DNA of 64,000 nt from Candidatus Sumerlaeota bacterium (lineage in GTDB: Bacteria > Sumerlaeota > Sumerlaeia > SLMS01 > JAHLLQ01). The position numbers were made by a program, and so were the translations under genes. Below, one piece after another: positions 52,389 through 61,694 of the stretch (its first letter is position 1; every line of letters starts with the position of its first letter). The notes under the pieces are model-generated. The model saw only the letters and a program-made list of their open reading frames with translations, was not told the origin of the DNA and searched no databases. Location of the stretch: contig JASGMJ010000013.1 of NCBI GenBank assembly GCA_030156535.1, forward strand, positions 1 through 64,000, in the 5' to 3' direction.

Positions 52389-53330
52389 TCACTCCACCAT
52401 GCGTTCGCGCAGGTCCCAGATCAGGCGCGACAAGTCGGCAACGGCGTTTACGCCTGTCTCGCTGTCCTCCAGGCCTTCGACGAGCACCGTGAGATAGTAC
52501 GTCGCGAACGGTGCCTGCACGATCGCGGTGTCGTGGCGATGGCCGGTGATGGAGCCCGTCTTGTTGCCGACGATGGCCTCGGGGGGCAGCTTCGCGGGGA
52601 TCATGTCACGGTGACGCTGGCCGCGCAGGATCGCGCGCATTTCCTCGCACGATTGCGGCGAGGCCGCGCGGTTCTGGTCGATCGCCGCCATCAGCGTCGT
52701 CAGGTCGTTGGGCGACAAGCGGTTCGACAACCCGGCCTTGTACGCTTCCTCGTCCTCCAGCGGGCGGATCACAAAGCCGTCGCGCGCGCCGAGTTCGCGC
52801 ATCGTCGCCGTGATCTTCTGCGGCGTGCACAGCAGGATGAGCATGTTTGTCGCGGCGTTGTCGCTGATCTGGATCATCTCCTCGACGATGAAGCGAATGG
52901 GCGTTGGCTCGCCGAGATGCGCGCGCAGCGGCGGATTCGGCGAGGCCGTGTAGGGCGAACCGTCGATCATCGAGGGGAAGGTCTCGGTGACGACGAGGGT
53001 ACCGTCGAGATCGAACAGACCCTGCTCGCTCTGGCGAAACGTTTCGATCATCACCGGGACTTTCATCGTGCTGGCCGGATGAAAGATCGAGCTGCCGTTG
53101 TGCGTCACGGTCAGGCCGGTCGCCTTGTCCTGAAACGACAGGCCGATGCGGCAGCCGAGATCGCTTTCGATGCGGGCCACCTCGGCCAGCAGACGTGCTT
53201 CGAATTCCTGGGGAGAGACGGACGTGGACAAGGGAGGGGGCTCCGGAGGGGTGTGGACGTCGCGGGCACGCGATGCGCACGCGCCCAGCAGGGGCAGCAG
53301 CAGGGCGATCACAAGCAGGGCTGGACGCAT
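52389..53330 (-). CDS. class A beta-lactamase-like lipoprotein
   Basis: 313 residues. A lipoprotein signal (ALLVIALLLPLLGAC, cysteine at 18) precedes a serine beta-lactamase fold. The motifs are SxxK as STMK (Ser87, Lys90), SDN (156-158) and KTG as NKTGSITG (257-259). A glutamate-rich loop, PLEDEEAYKAGLSNRLS (190-206), occupies the omega-loop position, but the classical ExxLN is not clear. It may be a lactamase or a related serine hydrolase or DD-peptidase-like enzyme acting on cell-wall peptides. A VanX-type dipeptidase gene is 1.2 kb away, divergent. Confidence 0.8.
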   Translation of the reverse strand: MRPALLVIALLLPLLGACASRARDVHTPPEPPPLSTSVSPQEFEARLLAEVARIESDLGCRIGLSFQDKATGLTVTHNGSSIFHPASTMKVPVMIETFRQSEQGLFDLDGTLVVTETFPSMIDGSPYTASPNPPLRAHLGEPTPIRFIVEEMIQISDNAATNMLILLCTPQKITATMRELGARDGFVIRPLEDEEAYKAGLSNRLSPNDLTTLMAAIDQNRAASPQSCEEMRAILRGQRHRDMIPAKLPPEAIVGNKTGSITGHRHDTAIVQAPFATYYLTVLVEGLEDSETGVNAVADLSRLIWDLRERMVE

Positions 53331-53450
53331 GAGACGTGTTCCGTAACGGGAGTGGAAACAGGGCAAGCGCCCCCCGCATCCGCCATGACGGGTGCGAGAC
53401 TCAACCTGATTCCCGGGCAGTGGCCCCCTTGCGGGTCTCGGTGACTTTCG

Positions 53451-53479
53451 TTGACAGATTGAGCGCAAGAGACTGGCAT
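53451..53479 (+). promoter_or_regulatory. candidate promoter with perfect -35 box
   Basis: TTGACA (53451-53456), a 17-bp spacer and TGGCAT (53474-53479), 29 bp before the ATG at 53508. The -35 box is perfect but the -10 box matches only three of six positions, so an activator may be needed or the start is elsewhere. Confidence 0.4.
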
Positions 53480-53507
53480 TTGGCCAAAAGAAAGCACGAG
53501 GTTGCAT

Positions 53508-54425
53508 ATGGCCGAACGCCCCCTGGGACACATCGACGCCGACCGGTTCAAGGCCACGCTCTCGCCGGAGGCGTATGCCAACCTGATGGCGGCGACGGCA
53601 CAGTCGGCACGCGATGCCGGGCACTTCGTCGTTCTCGGCCAGCAGGACGAACTCCCCCCGCAGGAAACCATCGCGGCCTTTGCCAAGGGACTCGATCTCG
53701 ACCCCTACAGTGCGCGCCAACGGCTGATCGCGCCGACGCCGCGCATCCTGAGGCGCGAGGAAAACAAGGAGGCCGCGGACCGATGGGTCGCGTGGATGCG
53801 TGCGCTTGAACTGCGCGGATTCCGTCTCTCCGAACGCGCCTTCAGCCAGTTTCATCCGATCGAAGTCGTGAGCTACAAGATCGACCGCAGTGGCGTGACG
53901 TTCGAGATCGACAACGGACGCTGCGAGACCGTGCCCGCCGAGGAAGTCCTGTGCATCGTCCAGGGCACCGTGCGCTCGCGCGACGTGCAGGAAATCGAGA
54001 AGAAGGACTTTCTTATCGGCAGCGCCTATGGCGGGCATGAGACCGTGCGCGTGAATCGCGAGACGCGCATCGACATTCACTTGGCGGGCGTGGCGTTGAT
54101 CTTCCGCCTCTCGCAATCACATTTGCGTTTCGGAGACATTTTTCCGGGCCGCCAGATTGCCTCTGACGTGATGATGCGGGAAGTGGCCGGGCAGATACGC
54201 GGTGCTTACGCCGCGTTGCCGCTGCGCGACGACTTTGCACGCGCCAGCGAGATCCTCGGGCAATCGTGGAAAATCGCCTCCAAGACCACCGACTTCCGTT
54301 ACTCTGCATTCAACACGACTCCGTTTGGCGCCGGTATTCGCAACAACCGCGTGACGCAGGAAAGCGACGAGGAAACCTTCGATCTCTACTCGCTGCTCTC
54401 GCGGATGCAGCTCATCATGATGTAG
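53508..54425 (+). CDS. conserved-looking hypothetical cytoplasmic protein
   Basis: 305 residues, no signal peptide or membrane helix. I do not recognise the family. The N-terminal third is helical (DADRFKATLSPEAYANLMAA), with AAFAKGLDLDPYSARQRLIA, which resembles a small four-helix unit. The middle has short beta strands (EVVSYKIDRSGVTFEIDNGR, EEVLCIVQGTVRSRDV), and the C-terminus ends with DEETFDLYSLLSRMQLIMM. Repeating AA/LI periodicity and the Arg/Asp content suggest a soluble regulator. GAGG lies 6 bp before the ATG. It lies 65 bp ahead of the VanX-type gene in the same direction. Confidence 0.6.
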   Translation: MAERPLGHIDADRFKATLSPEAYANLMAATAQSARDAGHFVVLGQQDELPPQETIAAFAKGLDLDPYSARQRLIAPTPRILRREENKEAADRWVAWMRALELRGFRLSERAFSQFHPIEVVSYKIDRSGVTFEIDNGRCETVPAEEVLCIVQGTVRSRDVQEIEKKDFLIGSAYGGHETVRVNRETRIDIHLAGVALIFRLSQSHLRFGDIFPGRQIASDVMMREVAGQIRGAYAALPLRDDFARASEILGQSWKIASKTTDFRYSAFNTTPFGAGIRNNRVTQESDEETFDLYSLLSRMQLIMM

Positions 54426-54490
54426 GACGATTCCCGCGGCCCGGCACTGCGGGCTGGGACGAGAAAAAACGAGGGACGGAGCAAGCCGCC

Positions 54491-55333
54491 ATGCAGTCCG
54501 CGCCAACATCCCCGGCCATCATCCCGCCATCGGACAGCGATTTTCGCGACTACCCGATCCCGGCCGCCATCGCACGCCCCGACGAGGTGTCGTATCGCCA
54601 CTATCCCGTCAATCAGTCACTTCCGGAATCACGCGACCCGCTTGTTGATGCGCTCGCATCCGGACTCGCGGGGCGGAGTTTCTACGCCCGCACCGATGGT
54701 CTCAACGCACCCTACCACCGCGCCCTCGATGGCTCGCTCCCCAACATCTGGTTGCGGCGCACTCTCGTGGAGAAGCTCCACCGCGTGAACGACCGCGTGC
54801 GGCCCTACGGGCTGGAAGTCTTCCTGCTCGATGGCTACCGCACCATTGCGTGCCAGATGGACATCTACAACTACTTCATCGAGATCGCGCGCGCGGTGCT
54901 CCCCGATCCGACGCCGGAGGCGTGCCGCGAGTACGTGAAGGACTACATCGGGTGGCCGGGCGACTTCGATCCCGCGAACCCGCTGACGTGGATTTCCCAC
55001 AAGACCGGCGCGGCGGTGGACCTGACGCTGCGCGAAATCGCGTCGGGCGAGCACGTGTATATGGGCGGCATTTTCGATGATCCCTCCAGCGTCAGCACCA
55101 CCTGCTTCTTCGAGCAGTCCAACGGCCCCGCCGGTGCCAGTGCCAACGAGGCGCGGCGCAACCGCCGCTTGCTTTTCTGGGCCATGTGGCACGAGGAATT
55201 TGCCAACCTGCCGGAAGAGTGGTGGCACTTTGACTACGGCGATCAGTTGTGGGCCAAGAATCGGCGCTTTGTCGATCCCGCGCTCCCCATCGTCACCGCG
55301 TGGTACGGACCGGTGAGCCTGCCGGACGAATAA
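54491..55333 (+). CDS. VanX-type D-Ala-D-Ala dipeptidase family protein (M15D)
   Basis: 280 residues, cytoplasmic. The zinc ligands and catalytic residues of VanX are visible: His170 and Asp177 in SHKTGAAVDLTL, His246 in EEWWHFDYG with the catalytic Glu243, and the arginine in LLDGYRT (Arg117). VanX-type enzymes hydrolyse D-Ala-D-Ala; non-resistance members may recycle or digest cell-wall peptides. No vanA/vanH genes are nearby, so glycopeptide resistance is not implied. It is followed at 17 bp by a 56-residue membrane protein and then an MscS channel, which probably form one transcript. Confidence 0.85.
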   Translation: MQSAPTSPAIIPPSDSDFRDYPIPAAIARPDEVSYRHYPVNQSLPESRDPLVDALASGLAGRSFYARTDGLNAPYHRALDGSLPNIWLRRTLVEKLHRVNDRVRPYGLEVFLLDGYRTIACQMDIYNYFIEIARAVLPDPTPEACREYVKDYIGWPGDFDPANPLTWISHKTGAAVDLTLREIASGEHVYMGGIFDDPSSVSTTCFFEQSNGPAGASANEARRNRRLLFWAMWHEEFANLPEEWWHFDYGDQLWAKNRRFVDPALPIVTAWYGPVSLPDE

Positions 55334-55350
55334 GAGAAGGAGTGCAACCG

Positions 55351-55521
55351 ATGCACAGCCTGATCGCGAACAACTTCATGTATAGTGTCATCGCCGCCAT
55401 TCTGCTCGTGATCGTGGGCGGCTTTCTGGCGTTCAAGGCCGACTCCAAGTGGGGCTACGGGGTGATTCTCGGCGGCGCGGCGTTGCTTGTCTACTGCCTC
55501 AAGGTTCAGGGATTGATCTGA
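55351..55521 (+). CDS. 56-residue membrane protein
   Basis: Two closely spaced hydrophobic helices (about 10-27, MYSVIAAILLVIVGGFL, and 36-52, YGVILGGAALLVYCLK) with a short charged turn. AAGGAG lies 8 bp before the ATG. Sits between the VanX-type gene (17 bp upstream) and the MscS gene (25 bp downstream). A possible small partner of the channel; no family recognised. Confidence 0.65.
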   Translation: MHSLIANNFMYSVIAAILLVIVGGFLAFKADSKWGYGVILGGAALLVYCLKVQGLI

Positions 55522-55546
55522 TTCGCTTCGCGAAGGGCAGGAAACC

Positions 55547-56596
55547 ATGAAGAAGGTGCTGGAGCAGGTGTCGCTCGTTCTTCCGCTACTGGGAACGGCA
55601 ACGGGCGTGCTGCTCGTTCTGCTGTTTGCTTACTGGTTCCTGCTCGGGCGGCATTCGTCGCTGGGCAACGAGCGCAAGTTTCCACGGCAGTTGCTTGTGC
55701 TGGGGCTGAGCCTGGTCGGAATCGTGCTGATTGCCGCGGCGCTCCCCGTCAGCGAGGGAACACGCAATCAGATCATCGCGCTGATCGGTGTGTTGATCTC
55801 CGGCGTCATTGCATTTTCATCGACCACAATCACCGCCAACATGATGGCGGGCATGATGCTGAGAACGACCCGCCCCTTCCGCGTCGGGGACTTCATCCGG
55901 GTGGACGAGCACTTCGGGCGCGTCGTCGAGCGCGGTTTGCTCGACACTGAAATCCAGACCGAGCAGCGCGAGCTGATTTCCTTCCCCAACACCTTTCTGA
56001 TTTCCCATCCCGTTTCCGTCGTTCGTTCCTCCGGTGCGATTGTCTCGGGGACGCTCTCTCTTGGGTACGAGATTCCCCACGCCCTCGTCGAGAAGCACCT
56101 GATCACGGCGGCGCGCGAAGCCGGGCTCGACGAGCCTTTCGTGCAGATCGTCGAACTCGGCAACTTCGCCATCACGTATCGCGTCAACGGGTTGCTGGTG
56201 GAAGTGAGCAGCCTGTTGTCGACGCGCTCGAAGCTCAACCGCCGCATCCTCGACACGCTCCATGCGAACGGCGTCGAAATCGTCTCGCCGACGTTCATGA
56301 ATCAACGGCGCCTTGACGAGTCGGCTCGGTTCATTCCGCCCGTAGCCCGCGAGGAAGCCGCCCCCGAGACCACCAGCCCCGAGCAGATTGTCTTCGACAA
56401 GGCAGAGCAGGCCGAGAAACGGGAGGCCGCGCGCCAGAAGGTGCAGCAGGAATTGGCGGAACTTGAGTCCCAAATCAAAGCCGCCGGGGCGGAAGAGAAG
56501 GAGAGGATGGCACAATTGATCACGGAGAAGAAGGCCCAACTCGCGGAATTCGAGAACGGCAACGATGTGGACGACACGGAGCGGCAGAAGGAATAG
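55547..56596 (+). CDS. MscS-family mechanosensitive channel with C-terminal coiled coil
   Basis: 349 residues. Three N-terminal membrane helices (about 11-33, 47-64, 73-100) lead into the MscS pore and beta domain: NMMAGMMLRTTRPFRVGDFI, the signature region after TM3, then VDEHFGRVVERGLLDTEIQT and ISFPNTFLISHPVSVVRSSG. Alpha/beta residues continue to about 265. The last 70 residues are a charged coiled coil (EKREAARQKVQQELAELESQ). It releases solutes under osmotic downshock in the inner membrane. In a probable operon with the VanX-type and small membrane protein genes. Confidence 0.88.
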   Translation: MKKVLEQVSLVLPLLGTATGVLLVLLFAYWFLLGRHSSLGNERKFPRQLLVLGLSLVGIVLIAAALPVSEGTRNQIIALIGVLISGVIAFSSTTITANMMAGMMLRTTRPFRVGDFIRVDEHFGRVVERGLLDTEIQTEQRELISFPNTFLISHPVSVVRSSGAIVSGTLSLGYEIPHALVEKHLITAAREAGLDEPFVQIVELGNFAITYRVNGLLVEVSSLLSTRSKLNRRILDTLHANGVEIVSPTFMNQRRLDESARFIPPVAREEAAPETTSPEQIVFDKAEQAEKREAARQKVQQELAELESQIKAAGAEEKERMAQLITEKKAQLAEFENGNDVDDTERQKE

Positions 56597-56605
56597 ATCC
56601 CCCGC

Positions 56606-57778
56606 CTACTTCCCATCCGATGTGTTGCGCGGGTTGCGCAGGGCACGCGGAATGTACATTCGCCGCCGTCCTGCCACGGGCTCCCAGCGCGAGAACAACG
56701 TCCGCTCCTCGAACTCCGCGCGCTCCGCGTCCGCGCTGTTGTTGATCCACCATTCGTCGGGGTAATGATGGCACCAGTCCATCGCGTCGGTCGCGATGTT
56801 GCGCACAGCCTCGCTGACGATCAGGCCAAAGCACAGCAGGAAGGCGACAAGGAAGAGGAGCTTGAAGGGCACGAAGCATTGCAACAGGAAGGCGAACAGC
56901 AGCGAGATCGCGGCGGCCGGAATCATCAGAAGCAGCAAGGTGATTAGGATGTCGAATGACATGCGCATGCTCGCCGTCAGCAACGGCCGCAGGCACAGGT
57001 TGGCACGCATCGCGATCGCGCCCCCCATCTCCACCGTGTACCGCACACTGTAGAAACGGAAGACGCAGAAGACCGCGACGTAGATGAGCGCGTCGTACCC
57101 GATGGCACTCTGGTGCTTGGCGGCGGCCCAGAGCGCGATGATCATGTGGCCGATCGAGTAGAGCAGCACGCCGGCGGACTGCACGGCAATCGGGCGGATC
57201 GAAAGCCCCTGGACGATGTCGAGCGGCTTGAGGCGCGTCGTCAGCAACTCGTCGAGCGGCATCTTCTCCATCGTGCGCCGCACGTGGAACGTTGTCAGCA
57301 CGGCGCCGCAGACGCTGCCAAAGACGAACAGGAAGATGTACTCCGCAAGGCCGTAGGCCCAGACGTCGGAGAAGCGCTTGGCGGTGAACAGCATGATTGC
57401 GCCGTCGAGAACAAGCAGCAGCACCCAGGGCCAGAGGCCGATCATGTCCTCGATGCGCCGTCCGCGCTGGCGCCCGGAGTAGTAGACCATCACGGCGTTG
57501 GTCGTTGCGTCGCGCGGCCACAGATGGCGCGAGAGCAACGCCGCGCCCAGCCCGCGCCAGCCGCGCATGGGGTTGTCTTCGGGGGGAACGATGGCTTCGG
57601 GACGCAGGCGCTTCTGGGGCTGATGGGGACGCGGCACGGCGGGGCCGGGATCGGGCGAGGGCAGGGGCTTGGAATAGTCCACGAGCCGCGGGCCGGCGGC
57701 GGCGCGCTTGGGCCGCTTGAGCGGATCGTAGGGATCGTAATCCGGGTCCGACCGGGCGTGTGGCGGTTGCTTGCTCAA
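56606..57778 (-). CDS. hypothetical multi-pass membrane protein
   Basis: 390 residues. A long Pro-rich cytoplasmic N-terminus (to about residue 112) is followed by six or seven membrane helices, for example GLWPWVLLLVLDGAIMLFTA, YIFLFVFGSVCGAVLTTFH, and AAISLLFAFLLQCFVPFKLL. The loop between helices 2 and 3, RRTMEKMPLDELLTTRLKPL, resembles the gate region of ABC-2-type export permeases, but no ATPase gene is adjacent. It ends with a soluble tail rich in Trp/Glu/Arg. The start codon is TTG at 57778, supported by AAGGA 7 bp upstream, and lies 22 bp after the mtnA stop, so the two are probably co-transcribed. Confidence 0.65.
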   Translation of the reverse strand: MSKQPPHARSDPDYDPYDPLKRPKRAAAGPRLVDYSKPLPSPDPGPAVPRPHQPQKRLRPEAIVPPEDNPMRGWRGLGAALLSRHLWPRDATTNAVMVYYSGRQRGRRIEDMIGLWPWVLLLVLDGAIMLFTAKRFSDVWAYGLAEYIFLFVFGSVCGAVLTTFHVRRTMEKMPLDELLTTRLKPLDIVQGLSIRPIAVQSAGVLLYSIGHMIIALWAAAKHQSAIGYDALIYVAVFCVFRFYSVRYTVEMGGAIAMRANLCLRPLLTASMRMSFDILITLLLLMIPAAAISLLFAFLLQCFVPFKLLFLVAFLLCFGLIVSEAVRNIATDAMDWCHHYPDEWWINNSADAERAEFEERTLFSRWEPVAGRRRMYIPRALRNPRNTSDGK

Positions 57779-57800
57779 ACGCTTCGTCCTTGTCTCCCAA

Positions 57801-58850
57801 TCATTGCGCGCGCTTGCGGGCGTCCTTCAGTCCCTTGCCGAACGGGGCACGCACCACGCCCATCTCGGTGATGATGGCGGCGATCAGGCGTGCGGGCACC
57901 ACGTCGAAGGCCGGGTTGAACGTCTTCGTTCCCTTTGGAGCAATCGGATGGCCATAAAGTTCCGTGATTTCCTCGTCGGCGCGTTCTTCGATCGGAATCT
58001 GGTCTCCGGACTTCAGCGAGAAATCGACGGTGGAGAGCGGTGCGGCAATGTAGAAGGGCACCTTGAAGTGGCGCGCGCAGATCGCCAGCGGCATCGTGCC
58101 GATCTTGTTCGCCGAGTCGCCGTTGGCGGCAATGCGGTCCGCACCGGTGACGACAGCCTGCACGAGTCCGCGCTGCATGGCCGTCGCCGCCATGGAGTCT
58201 GTGATGAGGCGATGCTCGACGCCTGCCTGCTTGAGCTCCCAGGCGGTCAGCCGGGCGCCCTGCAGGAGCGGCCGTGTTTCGTCGGCATAGACGACGAATT
58301 TTTCCGTGCGTGCCGCTTCGATGATGACGCCGAGGGCCGTGCCCACGCCCGCCGTGGCCAGGGCTCCGGCGTTGCAATGCGTCAGCACGCCCTTGGCTTT
58401 CTTCAGCAGCGGCGCGCCGTGGCGCGCAATGGCGGCACAGCGGCGCTCGTCGTCCTCGTGAATGGCGCGGGCGCGGGCGAGCAGGACCGCGAGTGCCTCG
58501 CGCGCGGTGGTCTCCCCTGGGAGGGCGGCGAGCGTGGCGCGGCATTCCTCCAGCGCCCAGAACAAGTTGACGGCCGTTGGCCGCGACGTCGCCAGATACG
58601 TGGCCACTTTCTCCGCCGTGCGCCGCACCGCCGCCAGTGTCCGCGGGTTGCGCCGTGCCGTGCCCAGGTAAACGCCATAGGCTGCGGCCACGCCGATTGC
58701 CGGGGCGCCGCGCACGCTCAGGCGCCGAATCGCCCCCCACATCTGTTTTTCGTCGGAAATCGTCAGGTACTTGATCCTGCCGGGGAGCAGCGTCTGATCC
58801 AGAAGCCGCACGGTGCGGCCTTTCCACTCGATGGTCTTGAAGGAAGTCAT
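57801..58850 (-). CDS. mtnA: methylthioribose-1-phosphate isomerase
   Basis: 349 residues. MtnA converts 5-methylthioribose 1-phosphate to methylthioribulose 1-phosphate in methionine salvage. The eIF2B-like fold is clear: SVRGAPAIGVAAAYGVYLG near the N-terminus, LTHCNAGALAT with the catalytic Cys159, YADETRPLLQGARLTAWEL, and TGADRIAANGDSANKIGT with Asp238. Length is typical. Other salvage genes are not in the window; the promiscuous or minimal pathway is possible. It precedes the TTG-started membrane protein gene. Confidence 0.94.
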   Translation of the reverse strand: MTSFKTIEWKGRTVRLLDQTLLPGRIKYLTISDEKQMWGAIRRLSVRGAPAIGVAAAYGVYLGTARRNPRTLAAVRRTAEKVATYLATSRPTAVNLFWALEECRATLAALPGETTAREALAVLLARARAIHEDDERRCAAIARHGAPLLKKAKGVLTHCNAGALATAGVGTALGVIIEAARTEKFVVYADETRPLLQGARLTAWELKQAGVEHRLITDSMAATAMQRGLVQAVVTGADRIAANGDSANKIGTMPLAICARHFKVPFYIAAPLSTVDFSLKSGDQIPIEERADEEITELYGHPIAPKGTKTFNPAFDVVPARLIAAIITEMGVVRAPFGKGLKDARKRAQ

Positions 58851-58911
58851 GAGTCCGTTTCGCCGGGGCGTTGGGCTTGCCGCCCGGTTGGGGTGGTGCC
58901 AGCGTCACGCG

Positions 58912-60606
58912 ATGAGAATCGTCTCCGCCAGAGGCATCCGGTTGCGGATGCTGGTTGCGTTGACCGCCTGCACGGCGGCCCTCGCCCTGGGTGACGTGAC
59001 GCGGCTGGAAGAAGAGCCTGCGGGCTCTCCTCAGCCGGTGTCAATCGCCCCGCCCGATGACGAAGAAGTCCGCGCCACCCTCGAACGCTTTGCCGACCTC
59101 CTGCCGACGGGCTCCATCGAGATGATGATGACACCGGGGCCGGGCGAGCGCGAAGTCGCCGCCGGGTTGCTCGCCCGCGTGGCGGATGCCGCCCGCATCT
59201 GCGAGGGCGCGGCGCTGATTCCCGCCTTCGCCGCCCACGAGGAAGGCCCGTTTCTGCTCTCCACCACGGGACGCGACATTTCGCTGCTGTGGGTCGGCGT
59301 GAATACCCGCGAACGCGCGAGTGAGCTGGGCGCTCCCCTGGGCCTGGAAGTCGTCTGGCTCCCGCGCAGGAAAGGGGAACGCCCCATCTGGCTGGGCGAA
59401 GCGCGTCCCTCGCCCGAGTCGCTGCGCAACGCGCGCCTGCGCCTGACAAGGCCGCTGCTGCTGCTCGCCGACGAGGCCACCGGCGTCTTCCTCGCCACAA
59501 CGAACGCGGAGGCATGGAACGCGGCCGTGGGCAAACTCACGGGCGAGGCTCCATTCCCGCTGCCCGCCCCCCCCACCCCGGATCCGCCGCGCCGCGCCGC
59601 ACTCTTCTCTCCCGCTCCCGCAGGCCAGCCCATCGCCTTCCACGTCGACCTCGCCATGATGCTCGAAGGAATCAACGACCGCGAAACCGTGGCGGCGGGC
59701 TTCAGCCCAACTGTTTCCTGGAAACCGTGGTGGCAGGAAATCAGCGGGTACGCCCGGCTCTCCGAGCGCGTGCTGGAGATCGACTTCGCCGCCACGCCCA
59801 CGCCCGGGTCGCTGCTCTCGGATACGTTTCTCGGCCAACAGGAGAAGCACGCCTTCTGGCGCTACGTTCCCGCAGGAGCACCGTTTATTCTCTCCGCCAA
59901 CCTGACCTCGGTGGAGGACCTGTTCGACGCCTGGCTCCAGGTGCTTGGCCAGGGGGACGCAGCGGCCATCAAGGCTTCGGAGGAAGAGGCGGACTCCTTC
60001 TTTGGTTTTCCAATCCGCGGCTCGCTGCTGGCCCGGCTGGGCCCGCAATGCCTGCTGGCCGCCCGCCGCAACACCGAGCAGCAGGTGGAATGGATTCTGT
60101 TCGCCGATGCCAGCAATACCGACAGCATCGACCGCCTGCTCCAACACGCCAGCGTACGCTTCAACGCGGAAATCGAATCCGTCGAAATAGGGGACGGAGT
60201 CTTTCGCAACGCCTCATTCCAGGAATCCGGGCATCACTTTGCCTGGTATGCCTGGATGGACAAGCTGCTCGCCATCGCGGGCAGCGGCGCGGTCAGCGGC
60301 GAAGACCTGCTGTACGACCGCCAGGGAACGGCAACGGCCATCCCGCCCAGTCTGCTCGAGGACGGTCCCCACGCCCTCGTGCTCTACGCCGATCTCGACG
60401 CAACCCGCGACCTGTTCCGCACACCCGAAAGCAATCAGACCGACTTTCTCCGCGGCAGGGACCTGGACCTGCCAACCGTTTGGCTCACGATGGACGCCGA
60501 AGCCGGCCGCAACACGGGACGCCTTCTTGTGGAGGGACGCCTTTGGCTCTTCATCGAGCGGGCCATCCCCGAGTATTCACTGGAGCCACGCCTCGGGAAT
60601 CGCTGA
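58912..60606 (+). CDS. hypothetical secreted protein
   Basis: 564 residues with a signal peptide (about 10-32, IRLRMLVALTACTAALALGD). The mature part has a pattern like DUF3352-type extracellular proteins: alternating helices and strands with hydrophobic LLARVADAARICEGAALIPA, RNARLRLTRPLLLLADEATG, and WRYVPAGAPFILSANLTSVE, and a repeat of such segments later (WILFADASNTDSIDRLLQHA). No catalytic motif is visible. The ATG at 58912 gives the best signal peptide; longer forms begin in the divergent mtnA region. Function unknown. Confidence 0.6.
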   Translation: MRIVSARGIRLRMLVALTACTAALALGDVTRLEEEPAGSPQPVSIAPPDDEEVRATLERFADLLPTGSIEMMMTPGPGEREVAAGLLARVADAARICEGAALIPAFAAHEEGPFLLSTTGRDISLLWVGVNTRERASELGAPLGLEVVWLPRRKGERPIWLGEARPSPESLRNARLRLTRPLLLLADEATGVFLATTNAEAWNAAVGKLTGEAPFPLPAPPTPDPPRRAALFSPAPAGQPIAFHVDLAMMLEGINDRETVAAGFSPTVSWKPWWQEISGYARLSERVLEIDFAATPTPGSLLSDTFLGQQEKHAFWRYVPAGAPFILSANLTSVEDLFDAWLQVLGQGDAAAIKASEEEADSFFGFPIRGSLLARLGPQCLLAARRNTEQQVEWILFADASNTDSIDRLLQHASVRFNAEIESVEIGDGVFRNASFQESGHHFAWYAWMDKLLAIAGSGAVSGEDLLYDRQGTATAIPPSLLEDGPHALVLYADLDATRDLFRTPESNQTDFLRGRDLDLPTVWLTMDAEAGRNTGRLLVEGRLWLFIERAIPEYSLEPRLGNR

Positions 60607-60710
60607 GCCGTTGCCACATCCCCTGCCGGCGCCCGCATCTTTGTCTTTCACCGCCGCCGCCCTCCCGCTTACCGTTGCGTAACGTCGAGTCTGCCCCGGA
60701 GGCCATCGCC

Positions 60711-61688
60711 ATGAACATCTACGTCACCCGTCCGATTCCCGACAGCGGCCTTGCGAAACTGCGCGCGGCCGGACACGCCGTGTGCGTGCAGAGCGAAGAC
60801 CGCCGCGCCACACGCGAGGAACTGCTCGCCGGGCTCGCCACCGCACAGGGCGCCATCACGATGCTCGATGACCGCATCGACGCCGAAGCGCTCGATGCCG
60901 GCAAGAACCTGCGCATCGTGTCCAACTTCGCGGTGGGCTACAACAACATCGACGTGGAGGCGGCGACGGAGCGCGGCATCGCCATCAGCAACACGCCGGG
61001 CGTGCTGAGCGATGCGACGGCCGATCTGGCGTGGGCGCTGCTGCTGGCTGCGGCGCGGCGCGTGCGCGAGGGCGAGGCGCTCGTGCGTTCGGGGCAGTGG
61101 CACGGCTGGGGGCCGATGCAGCTGCTCGGCTGGCATGTCGCGGGCAAGACGATCGGCATCGTCGGCCCCGGACGCATCGGCCGCGCCGTGGCGCGGCGCG
61201 CCAAGGGATTCGACATGCGGGTGCTCTACTTCAGCCGCAGCAACAACGAGGAAATCGAACGCCAGACCGGCGCGACGCGCGTGCCGCTGAACGAACTGCT
61301 CGAACAGTCGGATTTCGTTTCGCTCAATTGCCCGCTGACTCCCGAGACGCGGCACCTGCTCGGCGCGCGTGAGTTCGCCATCATGAAGCCCACGGCGATT
61401 CTCGTCAACACGGCGCGCGGCCCAGTCGTCGATGAAGCGGCCCTGGTGGATGCCCTGAAGAGCGGCAGGATCGCCGCCGCCGGACTCGACGTCTTCGAGG
61501 AGGAACCGAAGGTGCATCCCGCGCTGCTGACCATGGACAATGTGGTGCTGCTTCCGCATCTTGGCAGCGGCACCACGGAGACGCGTTCGGTCATGGCAGA
61601 CCTTTGCGCGGACAACATCCTCGCGGTGCTCGAAGCACGGCGCCCGCCGACGGTGCTGAACCCGGAGGTTCTGTCGGCGGGCGGATAA
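60711..61688 (+). CDS. D-isomer-specific 2-hydroxyacid dehydrogenase (glyoxylate/hydroxypyruvate reductase type)
   Basis: 325 residues. The NAD(P)-binding motif is GIVGPGRIGRAVARRAKGFD (about 148-167). The catalytic arginine in NTARGPVVDEAALVDAL, the glutamate in FEEEPKVHP and the histidine in LLPHLGSGTTETR are all in place. IVSNFAVGYNNIDVEAATER and GIAISNTPGVLSDATADLAW are typical of glyoxylate/hydroxypyruvate reductases (GhrB/GyaR-like). The precise acid used cannot be read from the sequence. GGAGG lies 8 bp before the ATG at 60711. It ends 6 bp from the convergent VWA protein gene. Confidence 0.9.
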   Translation: MNIYVTRPIPDSGLAKLRAAGHAVCVQSEDRRATREELLAGLATAQGAITMLDDRIDAEALDAGKNLRIVSNFAVGYNNIDVEAATERGIAISNTPGVLSDATADLAWALLLAAARRVREGEALVRSGQWHGWGPMQLLGWHVAGKTIGIVGPGRIGRAVARRAKGFDMRVLYFSRSNNEEIERQTGATRVPLNELLEQSDFVSLNCPLTPETRHLLGAREFAIMKPTAILVNTARGPVVDEAALVDALKSGRIAAAGLDVFEEEPKVHPALLTMDNVVLLPHLGSGTTETRSVMADLCADNILAVLEARRPPTVLNPEVLSAGG

Positions 61689-61694
61689 CGCGCA

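Noticed and set aside
53470-53490. Possible sigma-54 site (TGGCAT followed by TTGGCC)
   Set aside because: The GG-N10-GC pattern is not met with the required TTGC box; no sigma-54 promoter could be supported near any gene.
54420-54470. Hairpin GCCCG/CGGGC after the unknown 305-residue protein gene as a terminator
   Set aside because: Short stem with an A run, not a T run, on the coding strand, and the next gene is close in the same direction.
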